Source: PFJX01 sp040757575 (lineage in GTDB: Bacteria > Pseudomonadota > Gammaproteobacteria > Burkholderiales > Thiobacillaceae). Taken from it: DNA of 64,000 nt. Made by a program: the position numbers and the translations under genes. The stretch covers positions 17,078 through 81,077 of the forward strand of contig JBFLXA010000015.1 in the NCBI GenBank assembly GCA_040757575.1, in the 5' to 3' direction. Position 1 is the first letter of the stretch; every line of letters starts with the position of its first letter. This document shows positions 57,274-64,000 of this stretch, one piece after another. The notes under the pieces were generated by a model. It was not told the origin of the DNA and searched no databases. It saw nothing but the letters and a program-made list of their open reading frames with translations.

Positions 57274-58092
57274 ATGGCCACCGGGGCAGGCGACCTCCCG
57301 GCTGACGTCAGCGGACCCGCCGGACCCCAGCGGCTACTCCCGACGGGGGCCGGAAAAAACCGCTTTCTGGCCCGTAGCCTGCTGATATCTGCCGCCCTGC
57401 ATCTGGCCGTGCTGGCCCTGGTTACCCCCCACGCCCACTGGGGCGGACCCGAGATGCGGGTCATCCAGGCCCGCATCATGCAGCCTGCCACCCCGGCCGA
57501 TAGCCCCCAAGACAGCCTGCCACCCCCTCCCGAAGAGGCTCCCGCGGTGGAGCCATTGATCTCGCCGGAGCCCACGCCAGTAACGGTACCGGCCACAGCC
57601 CCGGAGCCTCTACCCCCGCCAGCAACACAGGCGGACGAGGTGGCCTCCGTCGCCCCCGGGCCCGCCACGCCTTCAGCCCACTTCCCAGAGGACCAGCCGG
57701 CACAGACCGAACCGGCGGCCCAGGCACTGGGCCTGCCCTCTCCAGTGGACACCACCTGGTATCTGGCCCGGGATGTGGATACCCACCCCCGGGAAGCGGC
57801 TCCCATCCAGCCCATCTACCCGGACAGGGCCCGCCAGTTGGGTAAGGAAGGCACCCTGAAGCTGAAAGTGCGCATTGATGCGCTGGGACAGGTGGTGGAC
57901 GTGGAAGTCGTTGAAGCCGAGCCTGCCGGCCTATTTGAAGAATCAGCCCTGGAAGCCTTCCGAAACGCGCGCTTCCACCCAGCCATCCGCCAGGGCCGCT
58001 TCGTTCGCTACGAAGCCTACATACGGGTGGAATTCAGGCTGGATACGCCCGAGGAAGTCGCCCAGCAATCAACACAACAACAAGCGCCTTAG
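57274..58092 (+). CDS. TonB-family energy transducer-like protein
   Basis: A 272-residue protein with one N-terminal TM (LLISAALHLAVLALV), a Pro/Glu-rich linker (about 70-150) and a C-terminal TonB domain (LGKEGTLKLKVRIDALGQV; ESALEAFRNARFHPA). The ATG at 57274 has an AAGG site 5 bp upstream; a GTG at 57268 would add two residues. No exbB or exbD gene is adjacent. It probably links to outer-membrane receptors or acts as a TonB-like envelope protein. Confidence 0.85.
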   Translation: MATGAGDLPADVSGPAGPQRLLPTGAGKNRFLARSLLISAALHLAVLALVTPHAHWGGPEMRVIQARIMQPATPADSPQDSLPPPPEEAPAVEPLISPEPTPVTVPATAPEPLPPPATQADEVASVAPGPATPSAHFPEDQPAQTEPAAQALGLPSPVDTTWYLARDVDTHPREAAPIQPIYPDRARQLGKEGTLKLKVRIDALGQVVDVEVVEAEPAGLFEESALEAFRNARFHPAIRQGRFVRYEAYIRVEFRLDTPEEVAQQSTQQQAP

Positions 58093-58135
58093 CTGGAGCC
58101 GAAACACACCCCAGCACCACCTCGGCGTTGTCGCC

Positions 58136-58336
58136 TCAGGCGTAGGTATCCACGTTCTGCCCCACCCCCTCCGGATTGGAGGCGGGCTGAACCTGATCCT
58201 GGGCCTGCTGGGCCTGTTGTTCCAGCACGTTGGCGATCTGTTGCTGGGACTGGGCCTCGTTGCGCACGGCAATCAGGTTGGCCTGGATCTGGCTCGTTGC
58301 CTGGGTTTGCTCTGTGGAAGAAACACCGTCGATCAT
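58136..58336 (-). CDS. Small YjfB-like putative motility protein
   Basis: A 66-residue protein. Its C-terminal GQNVDTYA and the Gln-rich helical centre resemble the YjfB-type putative motility family of proteobacteria, whose members end in GQNVDxxA-like motifs. The assignment is from recall of the pattern and is not firm. The ribosome site is weak. It lies on (-) between mltA (upstream, 32 bp) and the convergent tonB-like gene. Confidence 0.6.
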   Translation of the reverse strand: MIDGVSSTEQTQATSQIQANLIAVRNEAQSQQQIANVLEQQAQQAQDQVQPASNPEGVGQNVDTYA

Positions 58337-58367
58337 GATAAGTACACCGGTGAATGGAACAGGGATT

Positions 58368-59714
58368 TCACTTTAGGCCGATTTTCGGGTTTGTGCTGGG
58401 GTTTGTCCCTGGGTTTGCACCATTCACCTGCATGGGATAGTCCCTGGGCAACAGGACCCACATGCGCCCCTTCTGCTTCATGGCCCCCGCCAGCTTGCCC
58501 GCTTCATCACCGAAGCCCCAGAAGAAATCCGCCCGCACATTGCCCCGGATAGCGCCCCCAGTGTCCTGGGCCAGGACCAGACGCTGCATGGGCTCGGTGG
58601 AATTGGGACGGGTCGTGGCCAGCCAGACCGGCGCGCCCAGGGGGATAAAACGGGGGTCCACGGCGATACTGCGCTCCGGCGTCAGAGGCACCCCCAAAGC
58701 GCCGAAGGGGCCGGCCCCATGGTTTTGCAGTTCCCGGAAGAACACATAGCTGGGGTTGGCGTTCAGCAGTCCGGTCAGTCGCTCGGGATTACGCCGGGCC
58801 CAGTCCTTGATGCCCTGCATGGAAGCCTTGTCCAGGGTCAGCTCGCCGTTTTCCACCAGCCATTTGCCGATGGACCGGTAGGGATGGCCGTTCTGGTCCG
58901 CGTAGCCCACCCGCATCATCTGGCCGTCCTCCGTCTGGATACGGCCGGAGCCCTGGACCTGCAGGAAGAACAATTCCACCGGGTCGTCCACCCAGGCCAG
59001 TTCCCGGCCCCGCACGGGCGCTGCCCCCTTTTCGATCTCCTCCCGGCTCCAGTAGGGCACCACCTTGTTGCCCTGGAGGCGGCCCCGCAGGCGCAGACCC
59101 TTCAACTCGGGATACAGGTTGGCCAGGTCCACCACGAGCAGATCCTCTGGAGCCCCATACAAAGGGTAACGGTACTTGGACGTCAGGAACCGGCTGCCCC
59201 GCAGCAGGGGTTCGTAATAACCGGTGACCAAGCCCTCTTCGGTTCCCTCCGGCTGCAGGGCCTGCCAGACCAGGAAGCCCTGGCGCAGGAACTGGCGCAC
59301 GGCTTCACCGTCCGGCTGGGCCGGCAGGGCCTGGGCAGCCTGGCAGGTCGCCGTCCAGGCGGGATTGGCCCGCAGGCCAGCGCAGGACTGCAACAGGGCC
59401 GGCCAGGCCTGGGCCACATCATCCTCCCGCCAGCCTGGCAACTGCTCCCAGGTGGCCGGCACATAACGGGCGGTGACCGGCGCCGGCTTGGCCGGGGTGT
59501 CCCCGGGGGCGGGTGGCGTGAGCGGGGGCACCGTCGGGGGCGTGACCGGCGGGATCGTGGGAGCAGGCGCCGGTTTGACCGGCATCTCGAATTCCGGCTG
59601 GGGCCGGGTGGGCAGGGGCTCGGGTTCCGGCTGGGGAGCGGGAGGCGCCGGGCGCTGCACGGACGCGCAGCCCGCCACGGACAGGATCAAGGCTAAGGAC
59701 AACAACCAACGCAT
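58368..59714 (-). CDS. mltA: Membrane-bound lytic murein transglycosylase A
   Basis: A 448-residue lipoprotein. The lipobox SVAGC is at about 13-17, followed by a Pro-rich linker of about 60 residues (longer than in E. coli MltA). The MltA domain has VTGYYEPLLRGS, QVQGSGRIQ and the C-terminal 3D-type domain (LAQDTGGAIRGNVRADFFWG), with the catalytic Asp in the last motif. It cleaves glycan strands in the periplasm. The apaG gene is just upstream on (-). Confidence 0.94.
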   Translation of the reverse strand: MRWLLSLALILSVAGCASVQRPAPPAPQPEPEPLPTRPQPEFEMPVKPAPAPTIPPVTPPTVPPLTPPAPGDTPAKPAPVTARYVPATWEQLPGWREDDVAQAWPALLQSCAGLRANPAWTATCQAAQALPAQPDGEAVRQFLRQGFLVWQALQPEGTEEGLVTGYYEPLLRGSRFLTSKYRYPLYGAPEDLLVVDLANLYPELKGLRLRGRLQGNKVVPYWSREEIEKGAAPVRGRELAWVDDPVELFFLQVQGSGRIQTEDGQMMRVGYADQNGHPYRSIGKWLVENGELTLDKASMQGIKDWARRNPERLTGLLNANPSYVFFRELQNHGAGPFGALGVPLTPERSIAVDPRFIPLGAPVWLATTRPNSTEPMQRLVLAQDTGGAIRGNVRADFFWGFGDEAGKLAGAMKQKGRMWVLLPRDYPMQVNGANPGTNPSTNPKIGLK

Positions 59715-59743
59715 GGGATCAAACCTGATAACGAATTGCCTGC

Positions 59744-60127
59744 TTAATGGAGCACGCGGGGAATGGAGAGGATGAATTCCGGGATTTCCGCGTCGAAGGC
59801 GTGGCCATCCTCGGCCACCATCTGGTAGGTACCCCGCATGGCCCCCACGGGCGTGGCGATGGCGGAGCCGCTGCTGTATTCAAAGGTCTGGCCGGGCCTC
59901 AGGAAGGGCTGCTCCCCCACGACGCCCAGCCCCCGGACCTCCTGCACCTTGTCGTGTGCGTCGCTGATGAGCCAGTGGCGGGATATCAGCTGGGCGGCCA
60001 CCTGGCCAGTGTTGCTGATGCTGATGGTGTAGGAAAACACAAAGCGTCCCGCCGCCTCGTCGGACTGTTCGGGCACGAAGGTGGCCTTGGCGTTTACCGT
60101 GATGTGATATTTCCTGCTGTCAGCCAT
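59744..60127 (-). CDS. apaG: ApaG/Co2+-Mg2+ protein
   Basis: A 127-residue single ApaG domain (FVFSYTISISNTGQVAAQLI; GSAIATPVGAMRGTYQMV). The function is unknown; E. coli apaG neighbours apaH. The ATG at 60127 (MADSRKYH) is preferred to an upstream in-frame ATG that adds 17 dissimilar residues. It is divergent from rpe across a 172-bp gap that must hold both promoters. Confidence 0.94.
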   Translation of the reverse strand: MADSRKYHITVNAKATFVPEQSDEAAGRFVFSYTISISNTGQVAAQLISRHWLISDAHDKVQEVRGLGVVGEQPFLRPGQTFEYSSGSAIATPVGAMRGTYQMVAEDGHAFDAEIPEFILSIPRVLH

Positions 60128-60299
60128 GTCGGACCATGGGACCGGCTCCCAAGGGATAGTGGTGCGGGGATTGCACACGAATCATGGCGGGCTGTCCAGC
60201 CAGTTTCCGGCCCGGGTCATAAACCCTGACCCGGACGGCCTGTTTTCCTCGCGCCAGCCCGGGTAGTATTCGCTTTTTTGTTCACCGCTGGAAATCACC

Positions 60300-60986
60300 A
60301 TGGCCGACTATCAAATCGCCCCCTCCATCCTCTCCGCCAACTTCGCCAAGCTGGGCGAGGAAGTGGACAACGTGCTGAAATCCGGCGCCGACATCGTCCA
60401 CTTCGACGTGATGGACAACCACTACGTCCCCAACCTGACCATCGGCCCCCTGGTGTGCGAGGCCCTGCGCAAGCACGGCGTCACCGCCCCCATCGACGTG
60501 CACCTGATGGTCAAGCCCGTGGACCGCATCATCCCCGACTTCGCCAAGGCCGGTGCCACCTACATCACCTTCCACCCGGAAGCCTCCGAGCACATCGACC
60601 GCACCATCGGCCTAATCAAGGACAGCGGCTGCAAGGCCGGCCTGGTGTTCAACCCCGCCACCCCCCTGGATGTGCTGGAATACACCCTGCCCAAGCTGGA
60701 CATGGTGCTGCTCATGTCCGTGAACCCCGGCTTCGGCGGCCAGAAGTTCATCCCTTACGTGCTGGACAAGGCGAAGAAGGTGCGCGCCATGATCACCGCC
60801 GGCGGCTACAACTGCCGCCTGGAGATCGACGGCGGCGTGGGCCCCGGCAACATCTGTGAAGTGGCCAAGTCCGGCGTGGACACCTTCGTGGCCGGCTCCG
60901 CCATCTTCGGCGCCGCCAAGGACACGGACCCCAACCGTTACGACAGCGTTGTGGCTGCCATGCGGGCGGAACTGGCCAAGGCCTGA
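60300..60986 (+). CDS. rpe: Ribulose-phosphate 3-epimerase
   Basis: A 228-residue TIM-barrel Rpe with APSILSANFAKLG, DVHLMVKPVDR, LLMSVNPGFGGQKF and the phosphate-binding VAGSAIFGA; the metal-binding His and Asp are in HFDVMDNHYVPN. It interconverts ribulose-5-P and xylulose-5-P. In this region it heads rpe-gph-trpE, as in many Betaproteobacteria. Confidence 0.97.
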   Translation: MADYQIAPSILSANFAKLGEEVDNVLKSGADIVHFDVMDNHYVPNLTIGPLVCEALRKHGVTAPIDVHLMVKPVDRIIPDFAKAGATYITFHPEASEHIDRTIGLIKDSGCKAGLVFNPATPLDVLEYTLPKLDMVLLMSVNPGFGGQKFIPYVLDKAKKVRAMITAGGYNCRLEIDGGVGPGNICEVAKSGVDTFVAGSAIFGAAKDTDPNRYDSVVAAMRAELAKA

Positions 60987-61002
60987 AACCCGGTGAAGGG
61001 GA

Positions 61003-61055
61003 ATGGGGGATGAGGAATGAGTAAAACCCGCCTTTCCCCATTCCTCATCCCCCAT
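61003..61055 (+). repeat. Perfect 17-bp inverted repeat between rpe and gph
   Basis: The arm at 61003-61019 (ATGGGGGATGAGGAATG) is exactly inverted at 61039-61055, with a 19-nt loop. It starts 16 bp after the rpe stop and ends 11 bp before the gph ATG. No T-run follows. It may stabilise or attenuate the transcript or be a dispersed repeat. Confidence 0.92.
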
Positions 61056-61066
61056 CACACATCCCC

Positions 61067-61747
61067 ATGAATTTCCCCCTCTCCCTTAAAGCTGTCGTCA
61101 TCGACCTGGACGGCACCCTGCTGGACACCGCGCCGGACCTGGCGGATTCCGCCATGGCCATGGCCGCCGACCTGGGCCTGCCGCCCATCACCCTGGACGA
61201 GGTGAAGACCTACATCGGCAACGGCGTCTCCCGCCTGGTGAAACGGGTACTCACCCGGGACATGCAGGCCGACCCGGCCCCTGAGCTCTTCGCCAAGGCC
61301 CTGCCCCTCTACGAAAAGCACTATGCTGAATGGGTGAGCCGTAAAAGCCGCCCCTTCCCCGGCGTGGTGGAAGGCCTTGAAGCCCTCAAGGCCAGTGGCG
61401 TGCATCTGGCCTGCATCACCAACAAGGCCGAACGCTTCACCCACCCCCTCCTGAAGGACACGGGCCTGTTCGATTTCTTCGAACTGATCCTTTCCGGCGA
61501 CACCCTGCCGGAGAAGAAACCCTCGCCCCTGCCCCTGCTGCATGCCTGCGCGGTATTCGACTGCGAACCCAAGGAACTGCTGCTCATCGGTGATTCCCTC
61601 AACGACACCCAGGCCGCCCGGGCCGCCGGCAGCCCAGTGTTCTGCGTGCCCTACGGCTACAACCGGGGCAGGCCGGTGACGGAGCTGGACCTGGACGCCG
61701 TCGTGCCCACCCTGGCCGAAGCCGCAAAACTCATCATCAAGAAATGA
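61067..61747 (+). CDS. gph: Phosphoglycolate phosphatase
   Basis: A 226-residue HAD phosphatase with the nucleophile motif VVIDLDGTLLDT (DxD), ITNKAE, and LIGDSLNDTQAARAAG. Placement after rpe supports Gph, which removes phosphoglycolate from DNA repair or photorespiratory chemistry. The ATG at 61067 is close to the inverted repeat that precedes it. A repeat element and then trpE follow. Confidence 0.93.
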   Translation: MNFPLSLKAVVIDLDGTLLDTAPDLADSAMAMAADLGLPPITLDEVKTYIGNGVSRLVKRVLTRDMQADPAPELFAKALPLYEKHYAEWVSRKSRPFPGVVEGLEALKASGVHLACITNKAERFTHPLLKDTGLFDFFELILSGDTLPEKKPSPLPLLHACAVFDCEPKELLLIGDSLNDTQAARAAGSPVFCVPYGYNRGRPVTELDLDAVVPTLAEAAKLIIKK

Positions 61748-61770
61748 TGGACCTGAACATGACCGGGCAG

Positions 61771-61885
61771 CGATGGCGATAGGCAACCCCCTGCCAAAGT
61801 CCCGTCGTTCCCGCCCAGGCGGGAACCCAGAAACCCCTGGATCCCCGCCTACGCGGGGATGACAACCCCAAGTTGCCATCGCCAT
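61771..61885. repeat. MITE-like palindromic repeat element upstream of trpE
   Basis: Outer inverted repeats (61773-61787 and 61872-61885, one base unpaired) flank two inner hairpins: a 9-bp stem 61807-61815/61818-61826 and an 8-bp stem 61841-61848/61853-61860, separated by CCAGAAACCCCTGG. The inner part resembles dispersed REP/BIME-like repeats of proteobacteria. The right outer arm ends 12 bp before the trpE ATG. Confidence 0.85.
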
Positions 61886-61897
61886 AGGTTTGCCCCC

Positions 61898-63400
61898 ATG
61901 TTCAACGAAGACAAGTTCAACAGCCTCGCCCGCCAGGGCTACAACCGCATCCCGGTCATCCGCCAGTTGCCGGCCGACCTGGACACGCCCCTTTCCCTGT
62001 ACCTGAAGCTGGCCAACCAGCCCTATACCTACCTGCTGGAGTCCGTGGAAGGGGGCGAGCGCTTCGGCCGCTATTCCTTCATCGGCCTGCCCGCCAGGAC
62101 CGTGCTGCGAGTCCACGGCCACTTCGCCAGCGTGGAGACCAACGGCCTGCCGGTGGAACAGTGCGACTGCGAAGACCCCCTGGCCTTCATCGAAGCCTTC
62201 CAGTCCCGCTACAAGGCTGCACCGGTACCCGGCATGCCCCGTTTTCCCGGCGGCCTGTGCGGCTACTTCGGCTACGACACGGTGCGCTACATCGAAAAAA
62301 AGCTGGCCCGCACCTTCAAACCTGACGCCATCAATACCCCGGATATCCTGCTCATGCTCACCGACGAGCTGGCGGTGGTGGACAACCTGACCGGCACCCT
62401 CACCCTCATCGTCTACGCCGACCCGCTGGAGGACGAGGCATACCTGAAGGCCCACATGCGCCTGAACGAACTGGCCCAGGAACTGGAAAGCCCGGTGAAG
62501 GCCCCCCCGGTGGAAACCGGCGAAGCCTTCGAGGCGGTGTCCGAATTCGGCGAAGCCCCCTTCAAGGCCGCCGTGGAACGGGCCAAGCGCTACATCACCG
62601 AAGGCGACATCATGCAGGTGGTACTGGCCCAGCGCATGAGCCGGCCCTTCCACGCCCACCCCCTGTCCCTGTACCGGGCCCTGCGGCGGCTGAACCCTTC
62701 CCCCTACATGTTCTATTACGACATGGGCGGCTTCCACGTGGTGGGCTCCTCGCCGGAAATCCTGGTGCGCCTGGAACACCAGGACGATGGAGATCAGAGC
62801 AAACAACTGGTCACCGTGCGCCCCATCGCCGGCACCCGGCCCCGGGGAGCCACCCCTGAGGAAGACCTGCGCCTGGAGCAGGAACTGCTGGCGGATCCCA
62901 AGGAACGGGCCGAGCACGTCCAGCTCATGGACCTGGGCCGTAACGACACCGGCCGTGTGGCCCAGGTGGGCAGCGTCAAGGTCACGGAGAACATGACCAT
63001 CGAGCGTTATTCCCACGTCATGCACATCGTCTCCAATGTGGAAGGCCAGCTGAAACCGGGCCTCACCGCCATGGACGTGCTGCGGGCCACCTTCCCGGCG
63101 GGCACCGTGTCCGGCGCCCCCAAGATCCGGGCCATGGAAATCATCGACGAACTGGAACCCAGCAAGCGGGGCGTCTACGCCGGCGCCGTGGGCTACCTGG
63201 GCTTCAACGGCGACATGGACGTGGCCATCGCCATCCGCACCGCCGTGGTCAAGGACGGCACCCTCTACGTCCAGGCCGGCGCCGGCATCGTCGCCGACTC
63301 GGTGCCCGAAAGCGAATGGCAGGAAACCCGCAACAAGGCCCGGGCCGTCATCCGGGCGGCGGAACTGGCCCTGGCAAAGCCCGCCGACAACGCGGTCTGA
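61898..63400 (+). CDS. trpE: Anthranilate synthase component I
   Basis: A 500-residue TrpE with YLLESVEGGERFGRYSF (Trp feedback region), GDIMQVVLAQRMSRPF, the chorismate-binding GTRPRGATPEED and PAGTVSGAPKIRAMEIIDEL. It makes anthranilate with TrpG. The ATG at 61898 matches the family N-terminus (FNEDKFNSLARQGYNRIP). Within the 600 bp after its stop there is no trpG, which is unusual for this order. Confidence 0.97.
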   Translation: MFNEDKFNSLARQGYNRIPVIRQLPADLDTPLSLYLKLANQPYTYLLESVEGGERFGRYSFIGLPARTVLRVHGHFASVETNGLPVEQCDCEDPLAFIEAFQSRYKAAPVPGMPRFPGGLCGYFGYDTVRYIEKKLARTFKPDAINTPDILLMLTDELAVVDNLTGTLTLIVYADPLEDEAYLKAHMRLNELAQELESPVKAPPVETGEAFEAVSEFGEAPFKAAVERAKRYITEGDIMQVVLAQRMSRPFHAHPLSLYRALRRLNPSPYMFYYDMGGFHVVGSSPEILVRLEHQDDGDQSKQLVTVRPIAGTRPRGATPEEDLRLEQELLADPKERAEHVQLMDLGRNDTGRVAQVGSVKVTENMTIERYSHVMHIVSNVEGQLKPGLTAMDVLRATFPAGTVSGAPKIRAMEIIDELEPSKRGVYAGAVGYLGFNGDMDVAIAIRTAVVKDGTLYVQAGAGIVADSVPESEWQETRNKARAVIRAAELALAKPADNAV

Positions 63401-63500
63401 TATCCCACCCGCAGTTTTGGATTCGGTCCGGGCCTACCCCAAACAGACCCTTCTGTTAATGGGGACTTATAGATAATTGATTCTCCCGGGGTGGGATCAG
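63397..63500. repeat. Imperfect inverted repeat flanking an AT-richer segment after trpE
   Basis: The left arm at 63397-63410 (around the trpE stop) and the right arm GGGTGGGATCAG at 63489-63500 pair over 12 bp with a 2-nt bulge. The roughly 80 bp between are more AT-rich than the neighbouring genes. No target duplication is clear. Confidence 0.55.
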
Positions 63501-63537
63501 TGCGAAAATGCTGTGTTTTTCGCTTCGGATTTCCGCC

Positions 63538-63909
63538 ATGAAAGACGATCTGCCCCGCGCCTTCGCGTCTGCTCCTCGCGCCATTGCTCCTGATCGCCTG
63601 CGTCGTCTGCGCCAGATCAACCTGCAACTTGCCGCCCTGAACCAGCCTGGCTGGCGGGGTGACGAGGACCACTGGATCGAGATTGCCGATGATCTGCTGC
63701 GCAACTATCGCCAGCATCGGCGGCTGTTGCAGGACTACCGCTGCCCGGCGGACCAGCGCATCCAGGACTTCGTCAACGGCTACCTGGCCCGCAATGGCGT
63801 GGAGGTGAAGCTGGAACTGCCCGCCGTCAGTTTCGTGCTGGATAGCGCCGGCCAGGCGGCGGAGCTATCCCTGCCGTATATGGACTCCCCCCAAAAGCAA
63901 GAGCGTTGA
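63538..63909 (+). pseudogene. Probable truncated N-terminal fragment of a large conserved hypothetical protein
   Basis: This 123-residue frame starts at ATG 63538. Its sequence (RLRQINLQLAALNQP, then LLQDYRCPADQRIQDFVN and AELSLP) matches, from memory, the N-terminus of a conserved hypothetical protein of over 1,000 residues in other proteobacteria. The recalled similarity ends near AELSLP, and the frame then ends after YMDSPQKQER. It is therefore probably a gene broken at about 63880. The family identity is recall only; the fragment could instead be a genuine short gene. Confidence 0.5.
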
Positions 63910-63936
63910 TCGATAAGAATGACCGGGAGGAAACGC

Positions 63937-64000
63937 ATGCAGTCGTATATCCGGCATCTGGAGTGGGTTCTGAATGACCCGTGCCGACATGGAATCTGCC
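63937..64000 (+). CDS. Start of an unidentified gene, cut by the window end
   Basis: ATG 63937 follows a GGGAGGA site (63925-63931) and opens a frame to the window end (MQSYIRHLEWVLNDPC). I do not recognise it. It begins right after the apparent break in the preceding gene, so it could belong to an inserted element. Confidence 0.4.
   Translation, partial: MQSYIRHLEWVLNDPCRHGIC

Noticed and set aside
58340..58390. FliA promoter for the YjfB-like gene
   Set aside because: TAAAGT is present on (-) but overlaps the mltA stop and no GCCGATAA-like box follows at the right spacing.
61055..63025. A 656-codon (-) open frame opposite gph and trpE
   Set aside because: Antisense to two unambiguous enzymes; composition is typical of a GC-driven shadow.

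Overview
The window is about 64 kb of GC-rich, gene-dense DNA and looks like the chromosome of a motile, respiring betaproteobacterium, probably Rhodocyclales-like. The evidence is gene order and content: surA-lptD next to amgK-murU-pepP-ubiH, mltA-apaG-rpe-gph-trpE, pilB-pilC-pilD-coaE-zapD, two DUF1631 proteins, and a hemerythrin-fused kinase. I see no rRNA, tRNA, CRISPR array, prophage or complete insertion sequence.

Layout. 1-15.7 kb: one (+) signalling operon with three large PAS-rich hybrid kinases (the first cut by the window edge), a bacteriohemerythrin-histidine kinase fusion, and two REC/HD-GYP response regulators. Most junctions overlap by 4 nt. 15.7-22.2 kb: a (-) membrane operon with a P-type cation ATPase, a CBS-pair protein, an MMPL/RND exporter and a DUF4412-like periplasmic protein. 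22.2-34 kb: more c-di-GMP signalling, namely an HDOD protein, tex-STAS-HD-GYP (-), and a 474-bp intergenic region with a FliA-like promoter and a clear c-di-GMP-I (GEMM) riboswitch ahead of a DUF1631 gene and a degenerate EAL-HDOD gene. mutY, a radical SAM gene and a short DUF1631-like gene follow. 34-44.5 kb: an M23 peptidase, zapD-coaE-pilD-pilC-pilB, a CorC-like protein, a HicA-like orphan, rlmD and a DnaQ-like exonuclease. 44.6-47.4 kb: pgl, a DUF4139 gene and a 2OG-Fe(II) oxygenase. 47.4-58 kb: the envelope cluster surA-lptD (-) divergent from amgK-murU-pepP, two ubiquinone-type monooxygenases, dsbC-like and tonB-like genes. 58-63.4 kb: a small YjfB-like gene, mltA and apaG (-), then rpe, gph and trpE (+). 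63.4-64 kb: an atypical AT-richer segment with what looks like the 5' remnant of a larger gene, where trpG would be expected.

How it fits together: the strongest theme is cyclic-di-GMP. Three HD-GYP proteins, one EAL-like protein, two HDOD proteins, a STAS protein and a riboswitch sit within about 31 kb. The likely logic is that oxygen/redox and PAS signals feed phosphorelays to HD-GYP phosphodiesterases, and that c-di-GMP is read back by an mRNA riboswitch whose promoter looks flagellar. A second theme is short repeats inside or beside housekeeping genes: heptamer tandem tracts in murU, GC palindromes in frame in two ubi-type genes, a 17-bp inverted repeat between rpe and gph, and a MITE-like element before trpE.
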